From the NCBI GenBank assembly GCA_029449235.1, contig JANATG010000013.1:744001-808000 (forward strand): a stretch of 64,000 nt of DNA, given 5' to 3'. The position numbers and the translations under genes were made by a program. This document shows, one piece after another, positions 53,701 to 63,448 of the stretch (positions within the stretch are counted from its first letter, which is position 1; every line of letters starts with the position of its first letter). Below the pieces are notes generated by a model. It saw nothing but the letters and a program-made list of their open reading frames with translations. It searched no databases and was not told the origin of the DNA. This stretch comes from Linnemannia schmuckeri (lineage: Eukaryota; Mortierellomycota; Mortierellomycetes; Mortierellales; Mortierellaceae).

Positions 53701-54963
53701 GGCGCGCCACTGAAAAAACTGTCAAAAAGACGTGACACGCTACGAGCGCGCCACCGCATTTCTAATGAATTGCAGCGACCCCTTTTTTCGTTAGGAGCTG
53801 CGTGCGCCTACAGATCTCTGATGTTTATTCGGTTCTATAAAGCTCTTTTTATTTCCACCACGCGTTTCGCGTCAAAAACCTGATGGAATCATCTTTGGTC
53901 GAACAGCCTATCAGGGCGAAGGTCTGCGATTGCGCTTCAACAATCAGGAGGGCTTCTTCAGGTCATCAACGGCCTTTTTCGTGATCAGCTTCCTCTCTGC
54001 GAAGGTTTAGCCACCTGGGGATCAACACATGTGTCAGCCCTTCGGTAATGCGCTCATTTTCCCGAAAGACTCGACCGTGCTGTCAACTTTTGTTTGGACT
54101 TTGACTGGATAAGGTCGATCGTTATAAATTACCTGTTCGTGACCCTACCATGGATGCTGAGTCCGAGAGGAGGTTGTCTTTTGAAGTGACAGTGAGAAAG
54201 ATAAGTGTGTGGGCCATAGGTTTTCTTGAATATGGAATGCAAAAGGAATGAATGGCAAGAAGGGATAAGCTACGACTTTTTTTCCGCGTATGGAGTGCTG
54301 GCATCGGGGAGTGGGCGTAGCGCGGGTGAGTGGCTTAATAAATGGACGCGTGCCAATTTATTTAAGTTTGACAGACGGAAGCAAAAAAAATGACGCACAC
54401 AAAATGGAGGGGAAGCAGGGATGGATGATGAAAGGGTCGACGTTACTTCTTTTTCGTGAATGTGAAAATAGTACCGGCAGGGTGTACCGAGGATCCAGTT
54501 GGACCACTCAGACACTTGTTTTCTCGCATGTCTCTCCGTACCAATGCAGTGATTTAGTTAGCGCCCAGATAGGACAGGGCCATCAAGTCCATCAACCTTC
54601 TTTTTCCAATTTCAAATGCAGCCCGCCCGCCCCACCACCCCTAACCAGGGATTGTGAATGTGAGATAGGGCTTTTTTGTTTTTCTATTTTCATCATTCTG
54701 AGAGCATTAACGACGACCAGTGGATGTGCTGTGTGTGCGAGTGGACTTGCTTTGTTCCTGAATAATAGTGCCGTTGGATTGGTGTCATTTTATCTTTTCG
54801 CTCTTTTTGTTCCTCGCTGCTCACCTTGCCTTCTCTTTTCGTCTTTCTTCCTCATTCTCTCCTCGCTTCTCTTTCTCCTTCCCTTCTCCACCCCTACCTT
54901 TTACTCCTACTCCCATTACCACCTTTCCCTACTTGTTATTCAACAACACTAACGACAACAATA
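50793..54963. other. Gene-poor 4.2 kb region
   Basis: Apart from a possible broken gene (51671-52080) I see no convincing coding sequence. Short A/T runs, a poly(T) at about 52494-52513, and scattered open frames without conserved patterns fill the rest. The last 250 bases are a T/C-rich leader of the secreted protein gene. Confidence 0.5.
51671..52080 (+). pseudogene. Possible remnant of a small membrane or secreted protein
   Basis: A frame beginning after a CTCCAG acceptor-like site near 51824 encodes a hydrophobic stretch (TTIVATALVIPGLAIATEM), then APTYVSPKKGTRHA, then an in-frame TAG at 51953-51955. It stays open afterwards through SIPSPPSTAMPMKITKSNPS to a TAG at 52077-52079. A neighbouring frame across the stop reads Ser/Thr-rich (SVVTSASSSKPTV), so a frameshift is possible. 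Upstream exons cannot be fixed. It could also be chance. Confidence 0.25.
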
Positions 54964-55640
54964 ATGCGTTCCTCATCCACTATTTGGACAGTACTCAGTC
55001 CCCTCGTCCTCCTCGTCCTCCTCGCCCTCACTTCCACTCCCGCCACCGTCACCGCCCAATCCGACAAATGCCACGCCTGCATCCGCAAGGCCATCTCGAC
55101 AGTCCCCGATTGTACCGGCCTTACGCCCACTTCTCTCGACACCCTCGACAAGCTCATCATCGGCTCCGTCGTCGTTGACGCTGTCGACAAGTACCGAACC
55201 TCCGACCCTGCTGGATTGAAGTGTTTGACTGCCCTGATGTGGGATAGCGTGCAATACAAGGGCAAGCTTTGGGGAGGCTGTTTGGACCCGGGTAATGCTT
55301 GCCCTTGGGCTGAGATGATGCAGTGGATGGAGATCATTCCTAAGGTCGCGTCCATCTATGGTGCTGGTGCTCCTCCCGTAAGTTTGATTCGTTGCGACGG
55401 GAGGAATGGTTTTTCTGGACCATTCATTCGGGATTCACGATGCAAAAAAAAAAAAAAAAAAAAAAAGTGTGGTTGCTGAGAGAGTTGACTGAAGGACAAC
55501 AAAAAGGGCAAGTACAGGTACACACATATATATGATTTTTTTACTCACAAATCGATTGCTCATTCCTTCTCTCGTTGCCGTTTTTGATTGTTTCAATCTT
55601 TCAAAATTAGGCCCAAGTCTTGGTTGGTGCTCCCGCCTAA
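54964..55640 (+). CDS. Small secreted cysteine-containing protein
   Basis: Exons 54964-55377 and 55611-55640 give 147 residues. A strong signal peptide (MRSSSTIWTVLSPLVLLVLL, cleavage probably after TVTA) precedes a mature part of about 115 residues. Its seven cysteines lie in DKCHACIRK, VPDCTG, LKCLTALMW and GGCLDPGNACPW. The second exon adds only nine residues (AQVLVGAPA). The mature region looks helical and compact; I recognise no family. The ATG at 54964 follows an ACAACAATA leader; upstream in-frame methionines would displace the signal peptide. The intron contains a 24-base poly(A) run. It is a candidate lineage-specific secreted protein. Confidence 0.75.
55443..55466 (+). repeat. Poly(A) tract in the intron of the secreted protein gene
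   Basis: About 24 A shortly after the GTAAGT donor. Confidence 0.8.
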
Positions 55641-55881
55641 ATCATCATCGCTCCCAAAAGGAGACACCCTTATCCACCTTTCCAACGTCACTTTCCTTTT
55701 TTCCAACTATCGTCGCCTATTCTTGAACCATTGACAAGAAAAAAAAAAATCACCACTAATAATAAAAACACTCCATCCAGAAAGACAAGCCCTCACTCAG
55801 GAACCGTGATTCAATGACTTCATTTCGAAAACAAAAAAGAGGTATCAAGGAGAACCCAATTCAGGCACAACAACAAAGCAA

Positions 55882-55919
<38 letters not shown>

Positions 55920-56368
55920 ATAATTGGACGACATCATTTTGTGTACGACCCAAGTTGGATAGGAGGGAGAGTGCTGGCTTTCTTTTTGTGTTGACATCAT
56001 CCAGTGCCATCAGGATCCAACGCCACTATCAAAGGCCTATTCCTTCTTGCTGTAGGACTCGTACATCCTCGAAAAATGTTGCAATGACGAAAAGTAATCA
56101 ATTGGACAAAAAAAAAAACAGAGTTGTGTATTGCAAAGGACGTTCTCTTCACTACGACAAGTTCATATTTTACGTGCCTCTCGTCAACAGAACAAGTGTC
56201 GCTTCCTTGGAGAATTGTGCTTTGAAATAGAGAGAAAAAAAAGTTTGAAGTCACTGGACTTGGTTGTTGTTGGTATTCGTATCATCGTCGTTGTCTCCTC
56301 CTCCTCCTTGTTGTCGCTCCTCTAGCTCCTTGATTCCAATGGATGGTCAATGAGTCGAGTTCGATTTC
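55641..56368. other. Intergenic region between convergent genes
   Basis: Contains a 39-base poly(A) run (about 55879-55917) and (TTG/TCC)n-rich DNA next to the RPEL gene's 3' end. No gene is seen. Confidence 0.5.
55879..55917 (+). repeat. Poly(A) tract, about 39 bases
   Basis: Uninterrupted A run between two convergent genes. Confidence 0.85.
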
Positions 56369-58136
56369 TTACGCGACCTGACCCTCTATTAATATAGACC
56401 AACACGTAAAAAAAAGTGAATGTCAGTGCATGGTAGATACGTTATCAAGAACAGCAGTGTCGCAGAAACAACCACGCCAACTAGTGCATCCATGAAACAC
56501 AACCACAACATACCAAGGATGTGCTTCTCGACGAGGGTTTCTGGAGTTGGACGCTCCTGTATCTTATGGTTCAGGACGTCCTCGAGTTGCGATCTCTTCA
56601 GCTCTGCCTCCTTGCTCTGAAGAGCGGGTGCCACGTGCGAAGCTAATCAGTTTCAGTGAATCACAGGGCGAAAGAGATAGATAGAAAGTAATGAAAGCAA
56701 GGAACAGAAAAAGATATTGTTAGCGTGTGGAATGGTCATGTTATTTGTCCCGTCATGCAAGAGATAATTGCCGGGAAGAAAAGCATAAGGGAGTGGGAAA
56801 GGAAGGAGAAAAGAAAGGAATGTGTGAGATAGGGAGGGGAAAGAAAGGAATGGGACGGAAGGGAAGTCATAGAGAGTGCAGGAAGGGCATGTAACTTGAT
56901 CATAAGACAGCCGGCATGCATTCACAAACAGTTACCAGCTACCCATCTCCCTCTCTCTTTCCCTCCTTCCCTCCGTTGCATTAGTGCATCTTCATCTCCT
57001 TACCATGCAAGATGTTGTGGTCAATCAACTCTGAGGCGGTAGGGCGGTTCTCGATCTTGTGGGCCAAGGCTGTCTCCAACTTGGCACGCTTGAGTTCCTC
57101 GGCCTGGTGCTGCAAAGCAGGGGCGATCTTGGGGTCTACTCGAAGTATGTTACAGAGATGGAAAGGGTTAGTGGATCGAAATATGAAGCAGTGGACATTG
57201 TGGACGAGGTAGTTCGCCTCAATTAAAGCAATAACAAAAAGGTCAAAGCACCTCCAAATAGTCAAAACCGAACAAAGAACAACAAGAAAAAGGCGCGCTC
57301 CCTCACTGTGTTCGCAATTCACACCAGTTCAAATAGCGTGGCCAAGGACCTGCCAATTTTTCGCTCTCACGCCCTTATGCTCCCTCCTTTTTTTCAGTGT
57401 CTTGCCTCTGATACTTTTTGGTCGTTTTGGTTGATTGGTCTGGGTCCTCACTGCACCATGGGTAAAAGCCCCAGTCTTCGCACTTTTGCCATCAAAAAAT
57501 GTCGCGGTCTCAGCGCAAGAAAAGGTATCGTATGGCGAGATGCAGCGGGAAAGACTTCAACGGCGACAAGAGTTGAATTAAAAGTGGGTGAAAAAGGAAA
57601 AGGATGAAAAAAAAGTACCTTTGAGGATGTTCCTGTCAACGAGCTCCTTCTGGTTGGGACGCTCCTTCAAGAACTTGTCCAAGTCTTCGTTCGATTTGCG
57701 CAATTGGTCTGACGATGCTGACGCGAATCAAGAGGATATTGTCCGTGTTGTTGATGGTCCAAGAAAGACAATACAATTGGCGATCCTACACGCGCGAAAG
57801 GGACGGGTTCGTACACATAAACAAGAGGTTAGGAAACTTGTTTTCTCGGCCGTTTGGTTTTGTTGTTCATGTTAGTCAAAGTATATGGAGTAGCTCACAT
57901 ACAGTTGTTCAACCGAGAGGAAAAATAAAAGCAACGAGATATATCCATGCAACGAAGACGAGAGGCCAGGTAGATCCAAGAGGTATGATAGGTGTGAGAA
58001 AAAAGTGAAGAACAAAGAAACGAGAGTGGGGAGAGATAATGCGAACGAGTTAGTGACCGCGTATTATTGCCGTGTGAGGAAGGACTGGAGACGACAAAAT
58101 AATGAGCATAAGTAGGACTCGCAAGGGTTTACCCAT
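56369..58136 (-). CDS. Three-repeat RPEL protein (putative actin-binding)
   Basis: On the minus strand, exons 58136-58133, 57717-57619, 57135-57004, 56642-56514 and 56385-56369 give 126 residues. Three RPEL-type repeats, one per main exon, follow a common pattern: LKERPNQKELVDRNIL, IENRPTASELIDHNIL and IQERPTPETLVEKHIL. The last two are each preceded by a PALQ-x-x-AEELKR helix. RPEL motifs in animal MRTF and Phactr proteins bind G-actin. Tiny fungal RPEL proteins are known to me as a family but not by function. The first coding exon is only ATGG, then a 415-nt intron. The reading is supported because all four junctions share phase 1 and the result starts MASSDQLRK. The last exon adds five codons, ending GQVA. 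Introns are long relative to the 381 coding bases. Confidence 0.82.
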
Positions 58137-58828
58137 GGTGAATGAGGAATGAATGTAGGTTGTAGTGGGAGGTCAGTTGTGAGTGTTGTGGTAAGAAGAA
58201 GAAAAAAGAGAAAGAAGGTAGCAGCGTGCAAAATAAGAAATACGAAAAAAAAATGAGGGGCTGCTTAATGGCTTGAAGGAGAGAGAGACAGAGAGAGTGT
58301 GTGTGTGTGTCAAAGCTTCAATGCGCGCCATCTGACCACCTGCCTGCATTGGACAGGTTTTTTTTCTTTTTTTTTGAGTTCTCACGGGAAGATGACCGCG
58401 GTACCTCTTTACTACTAATGCATTTATCTTTACTTTCACAGATATCGTCTATCTATGAATAGGTTGCTGTAACATGAGATGGTCATGTCAGCTAGGATCG
58501 TGACCGAGGAAGACAACAAAAGGAAGAGAACAAGAAGGGGAAGGGGAAATAGGCGGAGTTGTCAGGAGGCAACAAGGGGTTAGTTTGTGTGGTAGCAGTC
58601 AGTCATAACAGGAAAAGAAAAGGACAGAAGCGATAGGGTAAACGAAGATCGCTCTCCTTTCGCTTTTAGTTACAGTTGTTTAGTTTGCTAGCTTTTTTCA
58701 CTCTTCTTTTATCGTTCAGTTTCAATGATCCAAATGGTGGTTGACAATGAAAAAATGATTGTATTATGCATGTTGTTGTTGTTTCTACATCTAAAAGCGT
58801 CCTGTTTCTGAGATCCCCTAAAAGCCGT
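58137..58828. other. Spacer between the RPEL gene and uL6m
   Basis: 5' flank of the RPEL gene with a GAGAGA/GTGTGT microsatellite (about 58279-58311). No gene is seen. Confidence 0.5.
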
Positions 58829-59533
58829 TTACTTCTTCTTGGAGGTCTTCTTGGCAATGGTCTCATCGCCAACAAAAATTCCCTTTTGGTTATAGGGCTC
58901 TGGTTCTCTCCATTTCCTGATCTTAAAGGCAAACTCCTTGACCCTCTGGATATTGTTGCCCTGGAGCATGATTTTGTTGGGCAATGGGGTCGTGCACTGG
59001 ATGCCCTCAGGGATCTCAATCTCAACAGGGTGGGAGTATCCCAACTTCATCGACAGCTTGTTACCGCCCTCAATCGCTGCACGGTAACCGACACCAACCA
59101 GACGGACAGGAACCGTGTAACCCTCTGTGACTCCAGTAACGGCATTGGCGATCAGGGCCCGAGTGGTGCCCCACATCGCCCTCTGTTCCTTGATAGTGGG
59201 GTCCTCGACCGAGACCGAGAGAAGAGAGTCTCCTTGTTCCTGTTCAAAAGTGAGCTTGACGTATGGCTTGATAGGGAGGATATGTTCACCCAAGGGGCCC
59301 TTGATGTGAAGAGTGGTCGAGTGGAGGTCTGCGGGGACTCGAGGGGTCAAGATCGGCGTCTGGTCGTGGGTCATGACGACGTCTGAGCCAAAGGGCAGTG
59401 TCTGTTTGCCAATGTGGGAGAGGACGGTGGGTGAAGTTGTGAATGAGCGGCGGATCGATGACTGTGCTGTTGTTGACGCTGTTGATGCTGCGTTGAGGCA
59501 GGCTCCGAATCTCCGTGTGATCATGGTTGCCAT
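58829..59533 (-). CDS. Mitochondrial large-subunit ribosomal protein uL6m
   Basis: A single exon of 234 residues. An Ala/Ser/Arg-rich mitochondrial presequence (MATMITRRFGACLNAASTAS and on to RRSFTTSP) is followed by a normal two-domain uL6. Landmarks are HIGKQTLPF, HIKGPLGEHILPIKPYVKL, WGTTRALIANAVTGVTEGYT and RLVGVGYRAAIEGGNKLSMK, with GYSHPVEIEIPEGI and the rRNA-contact end KIRKWREPEPYNQKGIFVGD. The protein is yeast Mrpl6-type and acts in the mitochondrial ribosome. The ATG at 59533 is chosen because the longer open frame upstream has no family resemblance. It is divergent from the uS14m gene, 287 bases away. Confidence 0.92.
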   Translation of the reverse strand: MATMITRRFGACLNAASTASTTAQSSIRRSFTTSPTVLSHIGKQTLPFGSDVVMTHDQTPILTPRVPADLHSTTLHIKGPLGEHILPIKPYVKLTFEQEQGDSLLSVSVEDPTIKEQRAMWGTTRALIANAVTGVTEGYTVPVRLVGVGYRAAIEGGNKLSMKLGYSHPVEIEIPEGIQCTTPLPNKIMLQGNNIQRVKEFAFKIRKWREPEPYNQKGIFVGDETIAKKTSKKK

Positions 59534-59820
59534 TGTGTGTCCGTGTCTGTGATGTTGCCGGGGTTGGAGAGAAAAGGAGTTACTACCTGAAGTTTCGTTC
59601 CTGAAGTAGTCCTCCTTTGTGTTCCCTCTCCGAGAGGAGATCTGTTTGTTCCAGCAAAAATGTGACTCTCTTTTCAATTTTACACGGCTTTACTACGGAC
59701 TTACTGACGTCATCGGAATGACTTAGTAAACAACGGATTGATCAGTTCCTTCTTGTTCAGTTCATCTCCATCCCGCTTCGCCCGTCTCCTCTTCCATTAC
59801 TCACAAACACATACAACACC
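59534..59820. promoter_or_regulatory. Shared promoter of two mitochondrial ribosomal protein genes
   Basis: The 287 bases between the divergent uL6m and uS14m start codons must hold both promoters. No TATA box stands out. A CTTACTGACGTCATCGG sequence near 59700-59715 includes the palindromic TGACGTCA, a CRE-type bZIP site, about 115 bases before uS14m. Confidence 0.6.
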
Positions 59821-60123
59821 ATGCCTCGCGCCCGTATTATCCGTGACATGAAGGCCAGGGCCACCGTTGCCTCTTCAGAAGTCGTTCGCCAGGCATTCCG
59901 CTACCTGACCCACAACACCACCCTCCCTGCCAAGGTTCGCGCCCAGGCACAGCTCCAGCTCAATGCCTTCCCTCGCGATGCCCGCCCTACCGCTATCCAC
60001 AACCGCTGTCTCGAGACCGGCCGCGGTCGTGGTGTCCTCCGTGCTTTCCGTCTCTGCCGGTTCCAGTTCCGTTTGAAGGCTTTGGAGGGTGAACTTCCCG
60101 GTGTCAGGAAATCCACCTGGTAA
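59821..60123 (+). CDS. Mitochondrial small-subunit ribosomal protein uS14m
   Basis: A single exon of 100 residues, the usual length for mitochondrial uS14 (yeast Mrp2 type). Landmarks: MPRARIIRDMKARATVA, AQLQLNAFPRDARPTAIHNR, CLETGRGRGVLRAFRLCRFQ and the closing GVRKSTW. It lacks a classic cleavable presequence but is basic throughout, as is common in this family. It is transcribed away from uL6m, so the two mitoribosomal genes may be co-regulated. Confidence 0.94.
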   Translation: MPRARIIRDMKARATVASSEVVRQAFRYLTHNTTLPAKVRAQAQLQLNAFPRDARPTAIHNRCLETGRGRGVLRAFRLCRFQFRLKALEGELPGVRKSTW

Positions 60124-60816
60124 ATTGCTACCAGGGGAACAAGGCAGGATCGTTCGGATGTTGGCGTACTCGGGATCACTTTAGCAGGAACAAAGGAACA
60201 GGACTGGGAGGAAGAACCAAAATCCCCATCAGTTCGGTATCTGTGTCATCAATGAGAAACTCGAGAAATATCAGTCAACATTCCATCACCTCACACATCA
60301 ACAAGCACTTACACACGCATACACGCAACTTCGGGGCTGCACCACCGAGGGAATCAACCCATCGAGTCCTTTTTCTATATTCTATGCAGTCTGCACAACT
60401 CTCGACCTTATCCTTATCCAACAGCACTTAGATTAGAGCAGGACTTCGCCTTTGTACTATTAAACAACATTCACTTTTCCTTTTTTTATTCGGCGTGGAC
60501 TGAATCCGGAGGGTTATTTATCAGGAAGAAACGAACTTGCCGCTGTCCATTAAGTGATTGGTTGGCTGGTGATGAATGTCTTAAAAGAGTTTTTCAATAT
60601 ACAGGAACAACATTACAGAAGGAAAACGGGAATGGATTAAGCGAACTACGGTTTTATTATTGTTGAAAAAAACTATATACAGAAAATGACAGCTGGAAGG
60701 AAAAGCGAAAAAACCAAGGAGTGAAAAAGAATGAGAATTTGTGCGGAAAAAAAGCAAAAAAAGCAAAGTAGTTTACAAAACGCGATAAAAAAACGGTAAA
60801 GTGGTACAGGGTAGAC
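60124..60816. other. Intergenic region between convergent genes
   Basis: 3' flanks of uS14m and of the disordered protein gene. A/T-rich. No gene is seen. Confidence 0.5.
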
Positions 60817-62118
60817 TTAATCAAGGTCCATGTCCATAATCTTGTCCTCCAACTCGTGAATCAAACTGTCAGGGTTTTCGATAGAAGCATGAGTAGCTTG
60901 GTAGATGTTGTCGTCGTCATCGAGTTCCTCGATAACCGTCAAAGAGGGTTCGTCGTCGTTGTCATCGTTGTCCAGCAACGCTCGGGGAGGTGGAGGTCGG
61001 TAAAGGACCAGCTCGTTGCCTTGCAGGTTGTCCAATGAAGGGATATCGTGGTCATCGTTCCAGCGTTTCCGGATCAATGCATCGACACCGTCTGCAAGTG
61101 TGACAGTCTTGGGACCCTCGTAGCGGATCAAGGCCATCTCTGGCCGTGCTGCCTTCTGGTGTGTGTTGTTGTTATGGCAATCATCGTCGTCGCTCATCCA
61201 TCCAGTAGTGTCCATCATTACTTCATCGCGATAGCCGTACGAGTTGCTGATGGTGGTGACGTTGTTGGTGGCGTTGTTTGTGGTGACGGCGGAGTGCATG
61301 TGTGTTGCACGAGCAAGACTGCGCTTGATTTGACGCTTCCGTTCCCGACCCTGCACCAGTTCATCCAAAGATCTCAAGGGGCCGTTGTCGTTTGTTGAAG
61401 AGTCGATTCTTGACCGTTTGGCAGGTGAAGGCAAGGCAGGAGCGTGGTCGAGAACAGGGCAGAGCGAGCCATCCTCCTGGACATCATACACCTCTCGCAA
61501 AGACTCAACAGACGAAGATGATGAAGACTCGGTCAGGCTTTCGCGGGGGCGCTTGTGGTCACTTTGACCGACATTCATGGCGATAAGCTCTTCACCCGAG
61601 GAAAGATCGATAATGCTAGGTCCATCGGTAGTCTTGGAAGAGGAGGAAAGAAAGCGGGGCAGTGTGGTTGAGGCTCTTTGCTCCTTTGGGCAGAGTGTTT
61701 CAGGGACTGCTGTTGGTGGCGAGGTCCTCGATTGGGCAAAGGAGTTGCTAGCACTGTTGGTTGTGTTTGAAGCGAGGTGGTTTTCGTTGACAGACATCGC
61801 TGCTGTTGAGCGCCTGAGTTTCTTGCAAGGACGGGGCCGTGAGAGGACAGGTGGAGGATCTTGCAGGGACGAGTCAAGGGCAGAAAGGAATTCTGGTTCA
61901 AAGTGCAGCGAGTGTTTCCGTCTCTTGCTGTGGATGGTTGCAGAGGAGGGAGCCTGGTTGGTGTCGAGACGAGGGGTTTGCTGGGATCCCAGTTCCTGCT
62001 GGGAAGAGTGGTTGTTGTTGTTCTGTTGCGCGAGCAGTTCCATTTCCTTGTGACGCCTCTCGGCAGCCGAGAAGGCCGAGTTGTAAGCAAAGAAAGGGTC
62101 CACCGGCCGCGCAAACAT
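60817..62118 (-). CDS. Disordered, probably nuclear protein with a SUMO-interaction-like motif
   Basis: A single exon of 433 residues starting MFARPVDPFFAYNSAFSAAE. No known domain is seen. Basic clusters KRRKHSLHF, RPCKKLRR, KRSRID and RERKRQIKRS could be nuclear signals. SIIDLSSGEE (about residue 170) has the hydrophobic core next to Ser and acidic residues that is typical of SUMO-interacting motifs. There are Ser-rich, Asn-rich and Asp-rich tracts, and the C-terminus ends in an acidic helix (LIHELEDKIMDMDLD). The continuous 433-codon frame and coding-like codon use support a real gene; function is unknown. An upstream exon cannot be excluded. Confidence 0.65.
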   Translation of the reverse strand: MFARPVDPFFAYNSAFSAAERRHKEMELLAQQNNNNHSSQQELGSQQTPRLDTNQAPSSATIHSKRRKHSLHFEPEFLSALDSSLQDPPPVLSRPRPCKKLRRSTAAMSVNENHLASNTTNSASNSFAQSRTSPPTAVPETLCPKEQRASTTLPRFLSSSSKTTDGPSIIDLSSGEELIAMNVGQSDHKRPRESLTESSSSSSVESLREVYDVQEDGSLCPVLDHAPALPSPAKRSRIDSSTNDNGPLRSLDELVQGRERKRQIKRSLARATHMHSAVTTNNATNNVTTISNSYGYRDEVMMDTTGWMSDDDDCHNNNTHQKAARPEMALIRYEGPKTVTLADGVDALIRKRWNDDHDIPSLDNLQGNELVLYRPPPPRALLDNDDNDDEPSLTVIEELDDDDNIYQATHASIENPDSLIHELEDKIMDMDLD

Positions 62119-62749
62119 GTTTTCAAGTATGTGTGTCTGGTGGGAGTGGTTGCTGTAAGATAAGAAAAGAGTATATAAGTGTTATCAAGTTGAGATGTAA
62201 AGTGAATAGGTCAGTGAAAATAAGAAGAAAGGATGAGAAGCGAGGAAAGGGAGTGAATGTTAGAGAGATGAGAGTGAATGGGCTAAAGAGAGAGAGGGAG
62301 AGAGGCAAAAAGTGGCGGGTGAGCGCACTCTTATGCTAATAGTTTTCTGTGTGTTCGTTCTTTGATGTTCCTTTAGAGAAATTTTTATTTATCAGTGCCG
62401 ACTACCGAACCACACAGAAGCGTCTGGAAAAAACGGGACGACACTCGACTGGCTCGAGCCAAAGGGGTCTGTGACTGCGACTGCCCAGTCAATCAGTTAG
62501 TCAGTCAGTAGCCAATGCTAGCCAGGGGACTGTTGCCCTAGTGAGGAATGCCAACTGGGCTACCAGGCTACCAGAGACATCTGGGATCGCCTTTCCTTCT
62601 GAGTACTCGACAGATACAATCCTCACGTGTGCGCGCCTTCACTCGCAGGATTCGACACACGCACATTAGCTTAAAAAAAAGAAAAAACAAAGAAAACAAA
62701 AAGCAAAGAAAAAAATAAAAAAAAGAAAAAAACCAAGATACATACATAC

Positions 62750-62855
62750 TGTTCCCATCTGCCCAAATGAATAGATCAGGCCAATCTTTGGCAATATCGA
62801 CCATTCGAGAGTCCATGCACTTTGGTAAGGCTTTTTTGAGCGAGGGGCGAAATTC
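62750..62855 (-). pseudogene. Possible orphan exon
   Basis: A 106-base minus-strand segment is flanked by a CAACAG acceptor-like and a GTATGT donor-like site. It encodes EFRPSLKKALPKCMDSRMVD then IAKDWPDLFIWADGN without interruption, followed by a T-rich intron-like stretch ending AAG. No partner exons with a recognisable family were found. It could be a gene relic or chance. Confidence 0.25.
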
Positions 62856-62886
62856 CTGTTGATCTTGAATAATGTCAGAGTGACAG

Positions 62887-62898
62887 CACTGATCAGTG
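62887..62898. promoter_or_regulatory. Palindrome CACTGATCAGTG
   Basis: The same 12-base core as the longer palindrome at 14553-14568. Confidence 0.35.
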
Positions 62899-63069
62899 AT
62901 CACCGATATGTTGGTGGACAATATCTATATTATATGGCACATGCACATACCATCATTCACACTAAAAGACAATCTTTCACTTCAAAAAGCAACAGTGCTA
63001 CTGTTTCAGGGAACCCGTCTGGATACCAGTGCTGGCGATCACCCTTGTTTGCCACCATATTCGTTTTCT

Positions 63070-63072
<3 letters not shown>

Positions 63073-63106
<34 letters not shown>
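63073..63106 (+). repeat. Poly(T) tract, about 34 bases
   Basis: Uninterrupted T run upstream of the right-edge gene. Confidence 0.85.
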
Positions 63107-63107
<1 letters not shown>

Positions 63108-63180
63108 GACTTTTTCTGTTTCTGCTATCAATTTTTGACTCTTCATTCCATTCCCTGTGTGCGAGTTGCATCTACCCCCT

Positions 63181-63245
63181 CCCTCTCTCTTTTCCCTTTC
63201 CCTTTCCCTTTCCCTTGCCCCTTCTCTGTCCTTGTCCTTGCCCTT
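63181..63245 (+). repeat. CCTTTC/CCTTGC hexanucleotide run in a leader
   Basis: Tandem TTTCCC then CTTGTC/CTTGCC units in a pyrimidine-rich region upstream of the right-edge gene. Confidence 0.7.
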
Positions 63246-63448
63246 GTCCTTTTCTTTCGTTCTGTGCCCTTTTTCATTTTTCCTTTCTACCGCCTCCTCC
63301 TTTGCTCCTTCGTTTTTTCTTCTTTCCTCTTCTCACTTCCTTTACATCCTTCATACGCACGCCTCCACTTCCCATCCAAACTAGGCTGTAGACCATTGCC
63401 AGCAAGAAACATACACAACCACCACACGGGCACCGCGAATTCACATGC

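Larger units (their letters stand above)
62119..63448. other. Spacer between divergent genes
   Basis: Contains GA-rich upstream DNA, an A-rich stretch (62672-62735), a possible orphan exon on the minus strand (62750-62855), a palindrome (62887-62898), a 34-base poly(T) (about 63073-63106) and a long CCTTTC-rich leader before the right-edge gene. Confidence 0.5.

Noticed and set aside
52382..54700. Several short open frames in the gene-poor region
   Set aside because: All are short, A/T- or homopolymer-driven and lack conserved patterns on either strand.
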